Positions 51,407 through 64,000 of a stretch of DNA of 64,000 nt are shown one piece after another. A program made the position numbers and the translations under genes. The stretch is from Hirudo medicinalis. Its lineage: Eukaryota; Annelida; Clitellata; Hirudinida; Hirudinidae. Positions within the stretch are counted from its first letter, which is position 1. Each line of letters opens with the position of its first letter. A model generated the notes under the pieces. It was not told the DNA's origin. It made no database searches and saw only the letters and a program-made list of their open reading frames with translations. The stretch covers positions 167,202 to 231,201 of the forward strand of contig MPNW01000013.1 of assembly GCA_011800805.1 (NCBI GenBank). The letters run 5' to 3'.

Positions 51407-51752
51407 TAAAAACGAATAATAATAACAATAATTATTATATAATACATATATATTACACATATATAATAATAATTATTATTATTATTAATTTATTCATTTA
51501 TTTTTATCATTGATGTTAGACAAACATGGTTAAAAATTTAACTGTTTTAACAGGATGAAAGAGATTTAAACACTCTCACGAACACCGCTCGTGACGTTGA
51601 GTTTGAAATATGTTTGATTGCAGAGTCAATGAAATTGACAAATGAGAGAGGGCGAAAAAATAATCGACTTAACCAAAGACATTGCCTGATGTTGTTGCGA
51701 TGTTGGGCGGATTATTAAATTCTCGTCGTTATCAACAAATTGCTGACGACGA

Positions 51753-51753
<1 letters not shown>

Positions 51754-51786
<33 letters not shown>

Positions 51787-51893
51787 GAAATAAAACTTTA
51801 CAACGAAAGCGAGTACGGTAAGCTAACCTCACATAGCGAGGAGGAAGAGGAGGAGGAGGAGGAAGAAGAGGAGGGGGAAGAGGAGAGAGGGAT
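51754..51893. repeat. (GTT)n and (GGA)n purine/pyrimidine tracts
   Basis: A pure (GTT)n run at about 51754-51786 and a GGA/GAA-rich tract at about 51838-51892. Open frames across them are low complexity. Confidence 0.85.
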
Positions 51894-52011
51894 TTGGGTC
51901 AATTTATCACTTAAATTTAGATGCTCAGAGACCGATAATGAAGACCTGACAATCGCAGGAGAAACAATGCATCTTACTTAATAACCCCATCCACGCCCTC
52001 CTTCTGCCCTC

Positions 52012-52111
52012 ACTCACTCCATTCCTCCGTGAACTTCTTTCATCCACATTCACTCCATCCTTCCGTGAAATTCTTTCATCCACATTCACTCCATCCTTCC
52101 GTGAAATTCTT
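52012..52111. repeat. 36-bp tandem repeat, about 2.8 copies
   Basis: The unit is cactccatccttccgtgaaa followed by ttctttcatccacatt. Copies 2 and 3 are identical over their overlap; copy 1 differs at a few positions. It is non-coding by context. Confidence 0.9.
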
Positions 52112-53124
52112 TCATCTTCATCATATTTTCACACTTTTTATTTTATTCATTTAATTATTGGCTCATATTTATTTATAAATTTCATTATCTTCAAGTCAAC
52201 AATTAGTTGAAGTAGCTATCCGTGAGATAGCTTGATTTAGCACATCCCTGTTTTTGATATGAATGTCAATAAACAATAAACAATGAAACTCTCAAAATGA
52301 CGTCTATCTTTAGGCAAATTCCAGCATCTTCCTCTAATTTACTTGCTTCGAAGGAGAGCAATTTGGAAAAAACATCTTCTGTAAATGCAGAAAGGTAGCG
52401 GATTTCAGAGAACGGAAAAAAATAATTTTTCTACTTTCTGCGAAAAGTTGAGCGCTAGAAAATTGCAGGACTTCACTTCCGGTACCCGAGGCACCTCGGG
52501 ACGATAATTTCACCTTTGGATGTCCAGGCGTATTTACGCGTCAGTCTGAGCAGACGACAGAATTGTTGAAATTGTAGTTGAATTAATTGTTGAAATTTTG
52601 CAAATTATTATTTAATTGTTAAATGGACTCAACAAATCTCAACAAATCTGTTCTTGCAAGAGTTAAAGATAATTATTGTTTAAAATATTTTTATTAAAAA
52701 AAAAAATCATGATTATTTGAGGTTGTCATAAACAATAACAAAAGAAAACAGAAACAAGCGTTTGTAAACAAACAGACTTTGGAAAAAACTTTAACCCAAT
52801 CATCCCTCAATTTGATTGGTGTACCTCCTCTTCGCTCTTCACGCACACAAGTATACACACGTGTATACATGCATACACGTACAAGTACACACGTACAGTA
52901 AGCACACCTACACCAAGTCCAGTGATGTCGCTATAAGCCAAAAGTTTGTCGGTGTGGACATTTCTTTGCCTCAAAGTTTCACGTTCAACGATGAACTTTG
53001 GAAAAGAATAATAATTACTAATTATTTCAAATGAATTACTGATTGTAATATTAATGGATTAATTATTTAATAACCAAGCGATTAATTCAAATATTTATCA
53101 AGCGATTATTTAGTTTAGGACCAA

Positions 53125-64000
<10,876 letters not shown>

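Noticed and set aside
50333..51513. Very long open frames across the N gap
   Set aside because: They consist of N translated as unknown residues plus AAT repeat.

Overview
The window is animal nuclear DNA. Genes are split into many short exons with GT..AG introns, there are long AT-rich non-coding stretches, and trinucleotide microsatellites occur every few kilobases. The gene set (BRPF chromatin scaffold, PIM-type kinase, Gi-type G-alpha, NTF2, SLC17/VGLUT-like transporter) is that of a bilaterian invertebrate. A lophotrochozoan such as an annelid fits, but the species is an inference. It is a draft assembly: an 800-base N gap at 50494-51293 and single Ns at 2564, 53737 and 58379.

Layout. 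1-7.2 kb: tandem repeats and microsatellites, no supportable gene. 7.2-8.0 kb: a doubtful Cys-rich plus-strand exon ending at a two-way poly(A) palindrome. 9.2-15.5 kb (minus): a 13-exon BRPF homologue with C2H2 finger, PHD/extended-PHD module and bromodomain; one reading-frame break and no complete PWWP domain. 15.5-22.2 kb: intergenic, with a CRE cluster near 20.1 kb. 22.2-30.1 kb (plus): a six-exon PIM-like Ser/Thr kinase. 32.6-35.2 kb (minus): a complete eight-exon Gi-type G-alpha of 354 residues. 36.5-38.6 kb (plus): two tandem NTF2 genes. 41.7-48.3 kb (minus): a twelve-exon SLC17 vesicular-glutamate-transporter-like gene with tRNA-derived SINE-like insertions in its introns. 53.1 kb to the window edge (plus): a multi-exon secreted Cys-rich protein, probably of a poorly characterised invertebrate family; it runs out of the window and may host a nested minus-strand exon at about 60.6 kb.

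These are independent single genes, not a functional cluster. The exon models were built by hand from splice signals, codon phase and family similarity, and every internal exon-exon phase was checked. The least understood item is the secreted Cys-rich gene at the right end. The most useful curation points are the BRPF frameshift and its missing PWWP, the HRD-to-HND change in the kinase, the lost splice acceptor in one NTF2 copy, the SINE families, and a probable misjoin at the single N at 53737.
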